Of a stretch of DNA of 64,000 nucleotides, positions 8,797-17,772 are shown one piece after another (the stretch's first letter is position 1; the number at the start of each line of letters is the position of its first letter). The position numbers and the translations under genes were made by a program. The notes under the pieces are model-generated. The model was not told where the DNA came from, made no database searches, and was given only the letters and a program-made list of their open reading frames with translations. The DNA comes from an uncultured bacterium (GTDB taxonomy: Bacteria; Bacillota; Clostridia; Lachnospirales; Lachnospiraceae). The stretch covers positions 1 to 64,000 of the forward strand of contig CAJMNR010000018.1 of the NCBI GenBank assembly GCA_905214875.1. Direction: 5' to 3'.

Positions 8797-9753
8797 ATGA
8801 GAAAAATAAACTATGTATTGATTATGGCTCTGTCACTACTTTTCCTAGCATCGTGTGGCAAGAGCAATCAAAAAGAAGACCCGAATAAAAAATATTTATA
8901 TTTTATAAATAACGCGCAGACCAAGATAGTGTTTGAAGAATATGAGATCAAGCAGCAGACCGAATCAGAAATTACCACTGAGTTACTGCAGGCATTGCAA
9001 AAGGATCCGAAAGATCGTTCAAACAAGAAGACCATTCCTGATAATTTAAAGATTCCTACGGTTGATTTCCTTGGAAATAACAAGGTGCGCTTAAATTTTG
9101 ATGCGACTTATAATCAGCTAGAAGGTATACAGGAGTTACTAAGAAGGGCAGCTATCGTGAGGACATTGTGCCAGGTTGATTTTATTACAAGCGTAGAGTT
9201 CTATATTGAAGGGAATCCGCTTATGGATGCCGATGGACTCCAGGTTGGTGCAATGACGGAAAGCAGTTTTATTGATAGCTTCAATTATTTAGAAAAACAG
9301 AATATCACACTGTATTATGCCAATGATAAAAAAGAAAGACTGAAAGGCGTTGAAGCACTTGCAAATTATGATGGCTCTTCCACTGTGGAGAGAATCGTGA
9401 TTGATCAGCTTATTAAAGGAACTAGTGGAATTGAGAATGTTGAGCAGTACTATGGAAAAGTTTACAATACGATTCCTTCTGGAAGCGTATGCAATTCCAT
9501 TAATACAGTAGACTTTATCTGTTATGTGGATTTGAATAAGAATTTTACAGAAGGGTTAGACGGAGTTTCTGATGAACTTGTCATCTACTCCATTGTAAAT
9601 AGTCTTACAAGCCTTTCTACAATCAATAAAGTCAAGTTTACCATTGATGGTGAGTCAGTGAAGAATTATGGTACGGTTGCTAACTTTGATCAATTCTTCG
9701 AAATGAACTACAACTTAATAGATAAATCGTCAGATAACAATACAAACGGGTAA
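8797..9753 (+). CDS. Lipoprotein with two GerMN domains
   Basis: A 318-residue exported protein with a lipobox LASC, lipidated on C20. Two GerMN-like domains follow, about 30-155 and 165-305; each has the pattern of strands ending in LNFDATYN or VDLNKNF. GerMN domains occur in GerM and in LpqB-type partners of MtrAB kinases. Here it lies eight bases after the kinase gene, so it may tune the kinase at the membrane as LpqB does, but that is inference. It ends 66 bases before comEC. Confidence 0.85.
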   Translation: MRKINYVLIMALSLLFLASCGKSNQKEDPNKKYLYFINNAQTKIVFEEYEIKQQTESEITTELLQALQKDPKDRSNKKTIPDNLKIPTVDFLGNNKVRLNFDATYNQLEGIQELLRRAAIVRTLCQVDFITSVEFYIEGNPLMDADGLQVGAMTESSFIDSFNYLEKQNITLYYANDKKERLKGVEALANYDGSSTVERIVIDQLIKGTSGIENVEQYYGKVYNTIPSGSVCNSINTVDFICYVDLNKNFTEGLDGVSDELVIYSIVNSLTSLSTINKVKFTIDGESVKNYGTVANFDQFFEMNYNLIDKSSDNNTNG

Positions 9754-9819
9754 ACGGAAGAATCTGCAACTTAAAAGATTCAAGCCGATAAGGAATAATT
9801 TATTGGAGGTGCAAAGGTA

Positions 9820-12201
9820 GTGGTAAAACGTCCACTTCTTTTGGTACTTACCGCTTTCATTCTAGGAAGTTTATTATATGAGGTGCCGATCTTTATAGCC
9901 GTGCTTGGGTTTGTTGTTAGTATGGCAGGCGTATTAGTGTTTCTGATTAAACTATCAAAGAACAGGCATGATCAAGTCTTATTGATTGTGCCTGTTTTCT
10001 TATTTCTAGGCTATCTGCTTATGAACAATCAGGGAAAAGCAGGGCCGATTGATTCTTATATTCCAGAGTCTGACTCTGTGTCTTTATCCATTTCAGGAAC
10101 GATTCATTCCATTCAATCATCAACCTCTTCTTATAAGATTCTTTTATCCGACGTCCAGTATGAGATTGCGGAAGGCCAAAGTGAATATGTACTTGTTTAT
10201 ACAAAGGATGTAACAGGCTTTGCAATAGGAAATCAGCTTATCGTAAACGGTGACTTGTCAAAGTTTCAAAAACCGACGAATGCATACCAATTTGATGAAG
10301 CGCTGTATTATAAAAATCAGAATATAGACTATAAGATGATGGCAGAGAGATGCCAGATTTGTGATACTCATGTAAATTTCCTTTCCAATGGGCTATATCA
10401 GCTTCGACTGAAGATGCAGTCTGTATTAGGGCAGATCAAAGAGGAAGAAGTAGCTAGCTCCTTAACTGCAATGTTATTAGGGGAGAAATCAGTGATGGAT
10501 GAGGAAACAAAATCCTTATATGAACTTGGGGGAATTGCACATATTATTAGTATCTCAGGATTACATGTGTCATTACTAGGGATGGCTATATTTACTTTGC
10601 TTCAGAATGTATTCGGGTTAAAAGCTGGAGTGGTAGGCTCGATTTTTATGATTCTTTGTTATGGGATACTGACCAATTTTTCGGTATCTACCAACCGAGC
10701 TGTCATTATGTTGATTCTAATGTTAGCTGCGAAGATTGCAGGAAGGACTTATGACCTTATTACAGCGCTGTCCTTAAGTGGGCTGTTTATTCTTTTACGG
10801 CAGCCGATGCAGGTCTTCCAGTGCGGCTTTTTATTATCTTACGGTGCAGTGCTTGGAATCGCGGTAATCTATCCATGCTTTTTAGGAGTAATTGACCTTG
10901 AGGCAATAAAAAAGGGACGTGAATGGAAGAAGAAAGAGCGAGGTTTAGTTGCACAATTTATTCGTAAATATCGTCTGCAAGTTCGTTACTATGTAATTAA
11001 CTCATTTTTATATCAGGCATCAATCTTTCTTGTGACATTTCCCATTCTTCTTGTGTTCTATTATAAAGTTTCTACATATTCCTTTCTTATCAATCTGATT
11101 GTTCTCCCACTTATGACTTATGTTGTTTTATTTGGCTTGCTAGGATGCGTGCTTGGATGTTTTTCCTTGAATCTCGGAGTGTTTTTCTTGTCTCCTGCTA
11201 TTTTTATAATCAAGTTATATCTCTGGCTTTGTAGTATGGTAAGTTACCTTCCCAAAGCGGTGCTTGTTCTGGGCAAGCCAAGTGCCTTTCGAATTATAGT
11301 CTATGCAGTTTTGTTAGTGGCGGGCGGAATCGGGCTCTATAAGAAGTACCGTGTCTCTGCATGCTTATTTGGCTTTGGAATCTTCGTATTCTTTTTACCT
11401 TCTTTTTCAACGGAATTAACCATTACGAGTGTTGATGTAGGACAAGGGGATTGTTTTGTCTTTCAAATGCCGAATCAGCATGTGTTTTTGATTGATGGAG
11501 GAAGTACTTCTGCAAGCAAGGTAGGAAAATACCGTTTGATTCCGTATTTATACGGCTCGGGAATTGACCATATCGATGAAATCTTTGTTACTCATGCGGA
11601 CACAGACCATATTTCTGCGGTAAAAGAGCTATTAGATGCTTCTGCAAAGGGCGAGCTTTCTATTGGCTGCCTTATTATGTCTCATACGAGCTGGGACGAT
11701 GAAAATTATAAGGAATTGTGTGAGTACGCAAAGCAAAGGAATGTCGAAGTTTGCTTTATGGAACGTGGACAGGTGCTTAGAGAAGGTGACCTTTCCATTA
11801 CTTGTCTTCACCCGACTTATACCTATGTGCCGGAAAGTGCCAATGACTATTCGCTAGTGTTATCGATTGAGTATAAAGAATTTTCCATGCTTTGTATGGG
11901 GGATTTATCAAGTAAAGGAGAAGAAGCGTTAATGGAACAAGAAGCGATAGTAAGCTACGATGTGCTAAAAGTAGGGCATCATGGTTCAAAGTATAGTTCG
12001 TCCGAACAGTTTTTAAATAGTGTGAATCCTACGGTAGCATTAATCAGCTGTGGAAAAGATAATCAATATGGACATCCTCATAAGGAATTGATTACGCGGT
12101 TAAAAGCAGTGACGGACAATATCTATCAAACACCAATTACGGGGATGATTCAGATTCAGACAGATGGAAGTTACATAAAAGTCATTCCTTATATAACATA
12201 A
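9820..12201 (+). CDS. comEC: ComEC/Rec2 DNA uptake channel
   Basis: The membrane channel that brings single-stranded DNA into the cytoplasm during transformation. The 793 residues comprise an N-terminal region with membrane helices and an OB-like loop (1-200), the competence domain with many helices (about 220-530, including the signature IISISGLHVSLLG), and a C-terminal metallo-beta-lactamase-like domain (about 540-793) with THADTDH and the later KVGHHGS metal motifs. All appear intact, so it may have nuclease activity. It starts at GTG 9820 after TGGAGGTG. With comEA it forms a com cluster, but no comF or comG genes are present. Confidence 0.93.
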   Translation: MVKRPLLLVLTAFILGSLLYEVPIFIAVLGFVVSMAGVLVFLIKLSKNRHDQVLLIVPVFLFLGYLLMNNQGKAGPIDSYIPESDSVSLSISGTIHSIQSSTSSYKILLSDVQYEIAEGQSEYVLVYTKDVTGFAIGNQLIVNGDLSKFQKPTNAYQFDEALYYKNQNIDYKMMAERCQICDTHVNFLSNGLYQLRLKMQSVLGQIKEEEVASSLTAMLLGEKSVMDEETKSLYELGGIAHIISISGLHVSLLGMAIFTLLQNVFGLKAGVVGSIFMILCYGILTNFSVSTNRAVIMLILMLAAKIAGRTYDLITALSLSGLFILLRQPMQVFQCGFLLSYGAVLGIAVIYPCFLGVIDLEAIKKGREWKKKERGLVAQFIRKYRLQVRYYVINSFLYQASIFLVTFPILLVFYYKVSTYSFLINLIVLPLMTYVVLFGLLGCVLGCFSLNLGVFFLSPAIFIIKLYLWLCSMVSYLPKAVLVLGKPSAFRIIVYAVLLVAGGIGLYKKYRVSACLFGFGIFVFFLPSFSTELTITSVDVGQGDCFVFQMPNQHVFLIDGGSTSASKVGKYRLIPYLYGSGIDHIDEIFVTHADTDHISAVKELLDASAKGELSIGCLIMSHTSWDDENYKELCEYAKQRNVEVCFMERGQVLREGDLSITCLHPTYTYVPESANDYSLVLSIEYKEFSMLCMGDLSSKGEEALMEQEAIVSYDVLKVGHHGSKYSSSEQFLNSVNPTVALISCGKDNQYGHPHKELITRLKAVTDNIYQTPITGMIQIQTDGSYIKVIPYIT

Positions 12202-12269
12202 GCCATTGTAGAAAGAAGAAAAGTATCGCTATAATAAATATTAGGAAATAAATACGGGAGGATGATGTT

Positions 12270-14438
12270 ATGGGGATTGTAGTAGAAGAAAACAGCTTTC
12301 ATCTATTTACAAAGAATACAAGCTATGTCATGTTAGTCAATGACGCTGGAATGCTTTGTCATGTGTACTACGGAGGAAGGATTCGCCAATTTACCATTGG
12401 AAGCAAGGAGTTACAAGAAGTAACAAATTTAGATTATTCACTTAGTGAATGCGGTGTGTTTGGTACTGGAGATTTCCGAAGTCCAAGTGTAGAAGTTGAG
12501 CAGGAGAATGGGTCTATGACCAATGAGTTAACGTACAAGGGCTACCGTGTAGTGAAGGGTAAGCCATGCCTACAAGGACTTCCTGCAACTTATGCGTTGG
12601 AGGATGAGAAAGTTACAACGTTAATCATTACATTAGAAGATCCGGCAGCAGGATTGGAAGTTGATTTGTATTATAGCGTGTTTTCAGAATATGACATGAT
12701 TACAAGGCATGCGGTTTATCGAAATGTAAACAAAGAGCAAGTAGTATCGTTACATAGGGCATTGAGTGCCACGGTGGATTTCGATGAGGATGACTTTGAA
12801 TTATTACAGTTATCAGGTGCCTGGTCAAGGGAAAAGAGAATGGTAAGACGTCCATTAGTACAAGGTATGCAAGGCATCGAGAGTAAGCGGGGAATCAGCT
12901 CTGCTGAACATAATCCTTTTGTCGCATTGATTCGAAATGGTGCTGGGGAAGACGAGGGCGATGTATACGGATTCAATCTTGTCTATAGTGGAAACTTTAC
13001 GGCGGAAGTAGAAGTCAATGCCATTCATTGTACAAGGGTTTCCATGGGAATCAATCCGTTTGAATTTAGATGGAAGTTAGAACCATCGCAGAGTTTTGAG
13101 ACTCCGGAAATGGTTATGACATATAGCGATAAAGGGCTTGGCAAGATGAGCCGAAGCTACCACAAATTTTACCGGGAATGTTTATGCCGGGGAACATATC
13201 AGTTTAAAGAGCGGCCAATTCTTATTAATAACTGGGAGGCAACTTATTTTCAATTCAATGAAGAGAAACTATTAGATATTGCAAAGGCGGGAAAGGAACT
13301 TGGAATCGAACTATTTGTCCTAGATGATGGATGGTTCGGACACAGAGACAGCGATAATTCCTCTCTTGGTGATTGGACCGTAGATTTAAGAAAATTGCCA
13401 AATGGGTTATCTGCACTAGCAGACAAGATTGAAGGATTGGGAATGCGGTTTGGTCTTTGGTTTGAGCCAGAAATGATTTCTGTAGACAGTGAGCTATATC
13501 AAGCACATCCTGATTGGTGTATCCATGTTCCAGAGAGAGCGCCAAAGGCCACAAAAAATCAACGGAATCAGCTTGTGCTCGATCTAAGTCGTGGAGATGT
13601 TTGCGATTATATTGTGGAAGCTGTTTCTAACGTGTTAGAGCAGAGCAAAATCAGCTATGTAAAATGGGATTTTAATCGTGCAGTTACAGACTGTGGGTCA
13701 GCGCTTCTTGCCGCAGATCGACAAAGGGAGTCGGGACATCGCTATATGCTTGGCTTGTACTCTGTGTTAGACCGTATTACAAAGCGATTTCCACAAGTGT
13801 TATTTGAAAGTTGCTGTTCTGGTGGAGGACGTTTTGATCCGGGAATGCTTTACTATATGCCTCAGACTTGGACAAGTGATGATACGGATGCTATTGAGCG
13901 AATTAAGATTCAATATGGTACAAGCATGGTATATCCTCCTGTGACCATGGGATGCCATGTGTCGGCATGTCCAAACCATCAGGTTGGAAGAATGACTAGC
14001 TTACAGACGAGAGCTGATGTTGCCATGTGCGGTAATTTTGGTTATGAGCTAGATGCTACCAAGTTTACAAGTGAGGAAAAAGAAGAGGTAAAGGCGCAGA
14101 CGGCGTTTTATAAAGAAATCCGCCATATTATTCAGTTTGGGGAACTTTATCGAATGATCAGTCCTTATGATGGGACAGGAAATGAAGCTGCGTATTGTTA
14201 TGTGACGGAGAATAAGAAAGAGGCAGTTGTTTTCTGGTATCGAATTCTGGCAATGCCAAATGCAAGGGTGAAACGATTGAAAATCAAAGGATTACGTCCA
14301 GACTATCTATATCATATTGATGAACTTAACCTGACAGCATATGGGGATGAACTTATGAATATTGGTATCGAGCGTGACAACGAATACGGTGATTTTAAGA
14401 CGAAACATTATGTACTTCGCGCAGTAGAGCGTATTTAG
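12270..14438 (+). CDS. Alpha-galactosidase, family GH36
   Basis: It releases terminal alpha-1,6-galactose from melibiose, raffinose and similar plant sugars. The 722-residue length fits the large GH36 enzymes that form tetramers. D467 in YVKWDFNRA is the expected nucleophile and D537 in TSDDTDAIER the expected acid/base; their spacing of 70 residues equals that of known family members. No signal peptide, so it acts in the cytoplasm and needs a sugar importer, which is not in this window. It follows comEC by 68 bases with its own GGGAGG site and no visible sugar regulator next to it. Confidence 0.93.
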   Translation: MGIVVEENSFHLFTKNTSYVMLVNDAGMLCHVYYGGRIRQFTIGSKELQEVTNLDYSLSECGVFGTGDFRSPSVEVEQENGSMTNELTYKGYRVVKGKPCLQGLPATYALEDEKVTTLIITLEDPAAGLEVDLYYSVFSEYDMITRHAVYRNVNKEQVVSLHRALSATVDFDEDDFELLQLSGAWSREKRMVRRPLVQGMQGIESKRGISSAEHNPFVALIRNGAGEDEGDVYGFNLVYSGNFTAEVEVNAIHCTRVSMGINPFEFRWKLEPSQSFETPEMVMTYSDKGLGKMSRSYHKFYRECLCRGTYQFKERPILINNWEATYFQFNEEKLLDIAKAGKELGIELFVLDDGWFGHRDSDNSSLGDWTVDLRKLPNGLSALADKIEGLGMRFGLWFEPEMISVDSELYQAHPDWCIHVPERAPKATKNQRNQLVLDLSRGDVCDYIVEAVSNVLEQSKISYVKWDFNRAVTDCGSALLAADRQRESGHRYMLGLYSVLDRITKRFPQVLFESCCSGGGRFDPGMLYYMPQTWTSDDTDAIERIKIQYGTSMVYPPVTMGCHVSACPNHQVGRMTSLQTRADVAMCGNFGYELDATKFTSEEKEEVKAQTAFYKEIRHIIQFGELYRMISPYDGTGNEAAYCYVTENKKEAVVFWYRILAMPNARVKRLKIKGLRPDYLYHIDELNLTAYGDELMNIGIERDNEYGDFKTKHYVLRAVERI

Positions 14439-14484
14439 CGCGAGTAGGCCTTTTTTTGGCTTGCACAAGCGAACGCTAGATTCC
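14435..14484. repeat. Dispersed hairpin repeat B, copy 1
   Basis: Begins in the stop codon of the alpha-galactosidase gene. It has outer arms TTAGCG/CGCTA and inner GTAGGCC and GGCTTGC around a T-run. It is nearly identical to 29853-29907. Confidence 0.7.
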
Positions 14485-14494
14485 CCATAAGCTA

Positions 14495-14528
14495 AAGGAA
14501 GGGTATTAATATGCCCTTCCTTTTTTTT
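14495..14528. terminator. Terminator between alpha-galactosidase and chemoreceptor genes
   Basis: GGAAGGGTAT and ATGCCCTTCC arms followed by eight T. A-rich on the other side, so it can serve both converging genes. Confidence 0.85.
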
Positions 14529-14551
14529 GACTAAGCGTTCAAAAAGAAACC

Positions 14552-16267
14552 TTAGTTTTCTGTATTGAATTGGTTGATGTTTGTATCTAAAGTTGTAGTC
14601 AGGTCATGTAAGCCTGCAGAAGCAGAGGCAACTGTCTGACTAATCTTTGTGATTTCATCAAGCGGTTTGCTGATTTCATCGGTAGAAGAAGTGATTTCAG
14701 CTGCAAGGTCAGCAGTTTGCGTCATTTTTGTATAAATTAAATCTTTTTCTTCTGTCATGCGTTCAGAAGCAGTAGCTAACGAACCAATCATGGTAACGAT
14801 TTCATCAAGAAGACCAAACATTGGCTTAAACGTATTCATAGAATCATCAATGCTGTTCATCGATAACTCAAGCTGTTTTAATACGCCTTCACTATTTTTC
14901 ATAATGTCAGAAGCGTCGGAACTAATCTCGTGAATAAGGGTATTGATATTGTTGGAAGCTTCCCTACTTTGATCAGCTAATGTACCGATTTCAGAAGCAA
15001 CAACGGCAAAACCTTTTCCTGCCTCACCAACACGGGCAGATTCAATGGAAGCATTAAGCGCTAATAAGTTTGTCTGTGCTGCAATGGTATTGATAAATGT
15101 AGAAATCGTGCTGATTTCTTTTACGGAATTATCAAGTACTGAAATCTTGCTAATAAATTCGGTAAGCGCTTCGTTGATTTCTTGGAAGCTTGAAGAGAGT
15201 CCGTCCATTTTCTTTGTACTTTCCGTAGCAATGCCGGATATTTGATTGGAATTACTATTAAGATCTTTAATATTTTCTGTAAATTTAGACATATCGTTTG
15301 AGAAACTGTTTAAAATAGATACTGTCTCTTCAATGTCACAAGCCTGCATTTCAGTAGAAGAACGTACCGTTGCAATAGAATCAGAAATGTTTGCAATGGA
15401 AGCAGAAAGTTCTGTAGAATTATCACTTAGGTCATTGGATTGTTCTTCGATATGATTGCTTTGTGTTTTTAATGTATTAATAATCGTAAGGAAGTTTTGT
15501 ACTGTGTCATTTAAATGACGCTTCATTTGGTCAAATTCCGTATTGTATGGAGCATCTAGATGGATAGTCAAATCTCCGGTGCTTACTTTTTCAAGAGCGT
15601 TATTGATTGAATTCATTTCTTTGGAGAAATGACGTATCGTAATGATTGCAAATGTTCCAAATAAAAGTAATGCAAACCCAAAGTAGAATAGATTAACTTG
15701 TATTGAGCGTTTGAAATCAGAGCGAACCGTTTGCATATCGGTTAGGGCCCAGCGATCTAAGTAGTTATCTAGAATTGTTAAGTATTCTAACGTGGTTGCT
15801 TCTAATTCTTGTAAGCGAGCTGAGGAAGCAGCATCTACTTGCTTTCCATTATTTTTTGCGTCTAATACTGTTTGGATGATGTCATAATACTCATAGTAAG
15901 CATCTGTCAATGCGTGGAAATCCTTTTCTTCTTGTGGATCTTCATATTCTGTGCTGTTATAAAAGTCAATCATTTCACGAATGATTTTATCTTCTGCTTC
16001 AATATTAGGAAGAGATTCCGTATTGTTATCTAGTAAGTATTCTAAAATGCTTACTTTCTGTTTTACGAATGCTGACTCAATAGTAGCAATTGCATGCATA
16101 TACTCTTGGTAGGAGTATATGTATTCTGTATTTGCTAACGTCGTCTTGCTGTTTAGGCCACTTAATATTCCAAGAATGATCGTGGATACACAGGCGAGAA
16201 GTGATAGCATTGTGATGATTGTCTTCATCTTTGTTTTTGAAAATAGCTTTTGGATCATATTGTTCAC
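14552..16267 (-). CDS. Methyl-accepting chemotaxis protein
   Basis: A 571-residue chemoreceptor. Transmembrane helices at about 16-37 and 190-212 enclose a mostly helical outside domain like the four-helix-bundle sensor. HAMP follows (about 213-265), then the long signalling coiled coil; its conserved tip reads TNLLALNASIESARVGEAGK. The ligand is unknown. It is alone, with its own GAGGTG ribosome site, and no che genes are nearby. It converges on the alpha-galactosidase gene. Confidence 0.93.
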   Translation of the reverse strand: MNNMIQKLFSKTKMKTIITMLSLLACVSTIILGILSGLNSKTTLANTEYIYSYQEYMHAIATIESAFVKQKVSILEYLLDNNTESLPNIEAEDKIIREMIDFYNSTEYEDPQEEKDFHALTDAYYEYYDIIQTVLDAKNNGKQVDAASSARLQELEATTLEYLTILDNYLDRWALTDMQTVRSDFKRSIQVNLFYFGFALLLFGTFAIITIRHFSKEMNSINNALEKVSTGDLTIHLDAPYNTEFDQMKRHLNDTVQNFLTIINTLKTQSNHIEEQSNDLSDNSTELSASIANISDSIATVRSSTEMQACDIEETVSILNSFSNDMSKFTENIKDLNSNSNQISGIATESTKKMDGLSSSFQEINEALTEFISKISVLDNSVKEISTISTFINTIAAQTNLLALNASIESARVGEAGKGFAVVASEIGTLADQSREASNNINTLIHEISSDASDIMKNSEGVLKQLELSMNSIDDSMNTFKPMFGLLDEIVTMIGSLATASERMTEEKDLIYTKMTQTADLAAEITSSTDEISKPLDEITKISQTVASASAGLHDLTTTLDTNINQFNTEN

Positions 16268-16494
16268 CTCATATTAAAAATAGTATCAATTGACACTGAA
16301 CAAATAATATATCGTATTAAAATAAAGAATTAATAAGTAAATTGTTGGAATACCATAAACTTACAGAAAAATAGAAACCATATCATTTTAGAAGAAAGCT
16401 CTTGAAAAAAAAATAAAATATAGGTAGAATACTTAGTGGTAATACTATCGGGCATAAAAAGAGTACATAATCGAATGAAAAGATAGGAGTAGTC

Positions 16495-17469
16495 ATGCAG
16501 ACAATAAATAATCATATCAAACAAAATACATTTAAGCCCGTGTATTTAATATATGGGAGCGAGGATTACCTAAAGAAACAGTATAAAGGAAAATTAAAGA
16601 CTGCAGTATTAGGTGGCAGTGATGATATGAACTACTCATATTTTGAAGGGAAAGATGCAGATCCCGTAAAGATTACGGATGCAGTCAACACTTTGCCATT
16701 TTTTAATGATAAACGTATTGTAATCGTGGAAAACAGCGGACTATTCAAGTCAGCGAACACGTTAGCGGATCATTTGAAAGAAATGCCGGAAAGTACCGTA
16801 CTTGTATTTGTGGAAAAGGAAATCGATAAGCGTAATAAGCTTTATAAGGCAGTAAAAGACATCGGTTACATCACGGAGATGAATGGTGTAGATGAGTCAA
16901 GCCTGAAGAAATGGGTGGCTGCGAAGTTAAAGGCAGATGATCGTAAGGTCACTGGTGCTACGTTGGATCATTTTTTAGCAAAGACGGGCGGAGATATGGA
17001 ATTAATTAGCTCAGAGCTTGAAAAATTAGTTTGTTACACAATGGGAAGAGATGTCATTACAGCAGAGGATGTGGATGAGGTTGTAGTTACTCAGGTAAGT
17101 TCACAGATTTTCTTAATGATCGATGCCATTGCTAGTAAGAAGCAGCAGACAGCTCTTCAGCTTTATTATGATTTGATTGCTCTTAAGGAGCGTCCAACAT
17201 CGATTTTATATCTGATTACCAGACATTTTAATATCTTATTACAGGTCAAAGAACTTTATGCTCTTCGTACGGATAACGCCACAATTGCAAAACGTGTGGG
17301 AATTCCACCATTCGCTGTAAATAAATATATTGCGCAGGGACGTAACTTTAAGCGCAAGGTATTATTAGAGGCAGTAGCTACGGCTACCGATATTGAAGAA
17401 CAGATTAAGACTGGACGACTCAATGAGAATATGGGTGTAGAGATGTTAATTGTCAAATATAGTGCTTAA
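16495..17469 (+). CDS. holA: DNA polymerase III subunit delta
   Basis: Delta opens the sliding clamp as part of the clamp loader. The 324-residue protein has the family start with a YLIYGSEDYLKKQY loop near residue 20, an AAA+-like core without a working ATP site, and the C-terminal collar domain (about 210-324). Length is typical. In many clostridia holA follows comEC directly; here two genes lie between them. The start follows GATAGGAG by seven bases. Confidence 0.92.
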   Translation: MQTINNHIKQNTFKPVYLIYGSEDYLKKQYKGKLKTAVLGGSDDMNYSYFEGKDADPVKITDAVNTLPFFNDKRIVIVENSGLFKSANTLADHLKEMPESTVLVFVEKEIDKRNKLYKAVKDIGYITEMNGVDESSLKKWVAAKLKADDRKVTGATLDHFLAKTGGDMELISSELEKLVCYTMGRDVITAEDVDEVVVTQVSSQIFLMIDAIASKKQQTALQLYYDLIALKERPTSILYLITRHFNILLQVKELYALRTDNATIAKRVGIPPFAVNKYIAQGRNFKRKVLLEAVATATDIEEQIKTGRLNENMGVEMLIVKYSA

Positions 17470-17480
17470 GGAAGAAGTTT

Positions 17481-17568
17481 GGAGAGTTGTCCGAGTGGTT
17501 TAAGGAGCGGCACTCGAAATGCCGTGATTCCAGTTTTGGAACCGTGGGTTCGAATCCCATGCTCTCCG
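17481..17568 (+). tRNA. tRNA-Ser (anticodon CGA)
   Basis: An 88-base class II tRNA. The acceptor arms GGAGAGT and GCTCTCC pair over seven bases, the anticodon loop is CTCGAAA (anticodon CGA, reading UCG), a long variable arm follows, and the T loop is GGTTCGAATCC. CCA is not encoded. It starts 11 bases after holA. Confidence 0.96.
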
Positions 17569-17636
17569 TTAGCTTACCTTGCCGACGTAATCGACAAGAA
17601 CGAAAGTATGATCTATAAAGAGTTTGGACAAAGGAA

Positions 17637-17683
17637 AAGAAGCCATAGGATATATGTTAGCATGTATCCTATGGCTTCTTTTT
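17637..17683. terminator. Terminator after holA and tRNA-Ser
   Basis: A 16-base perfect inverted repeat (17637-17652 and 17665-17680), loop of 12, then T-rich. The bases between tRNA and hairpin hold no gene. Confidence 0.85.
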
Positions 17684-17772
17684 GGTGTTATTTATTACCA
17701 CGGCATGCAGCAAACAGAAGTCGCATATAGTATAGGTGGAACTATGAAAAGTTGAAAGTGGAAGAATGCAAT

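Noticed and set aside
17479..17730. 83-codon open frame
   Set aside because: It covers the tRNA-Ser gene and the terminator after it.
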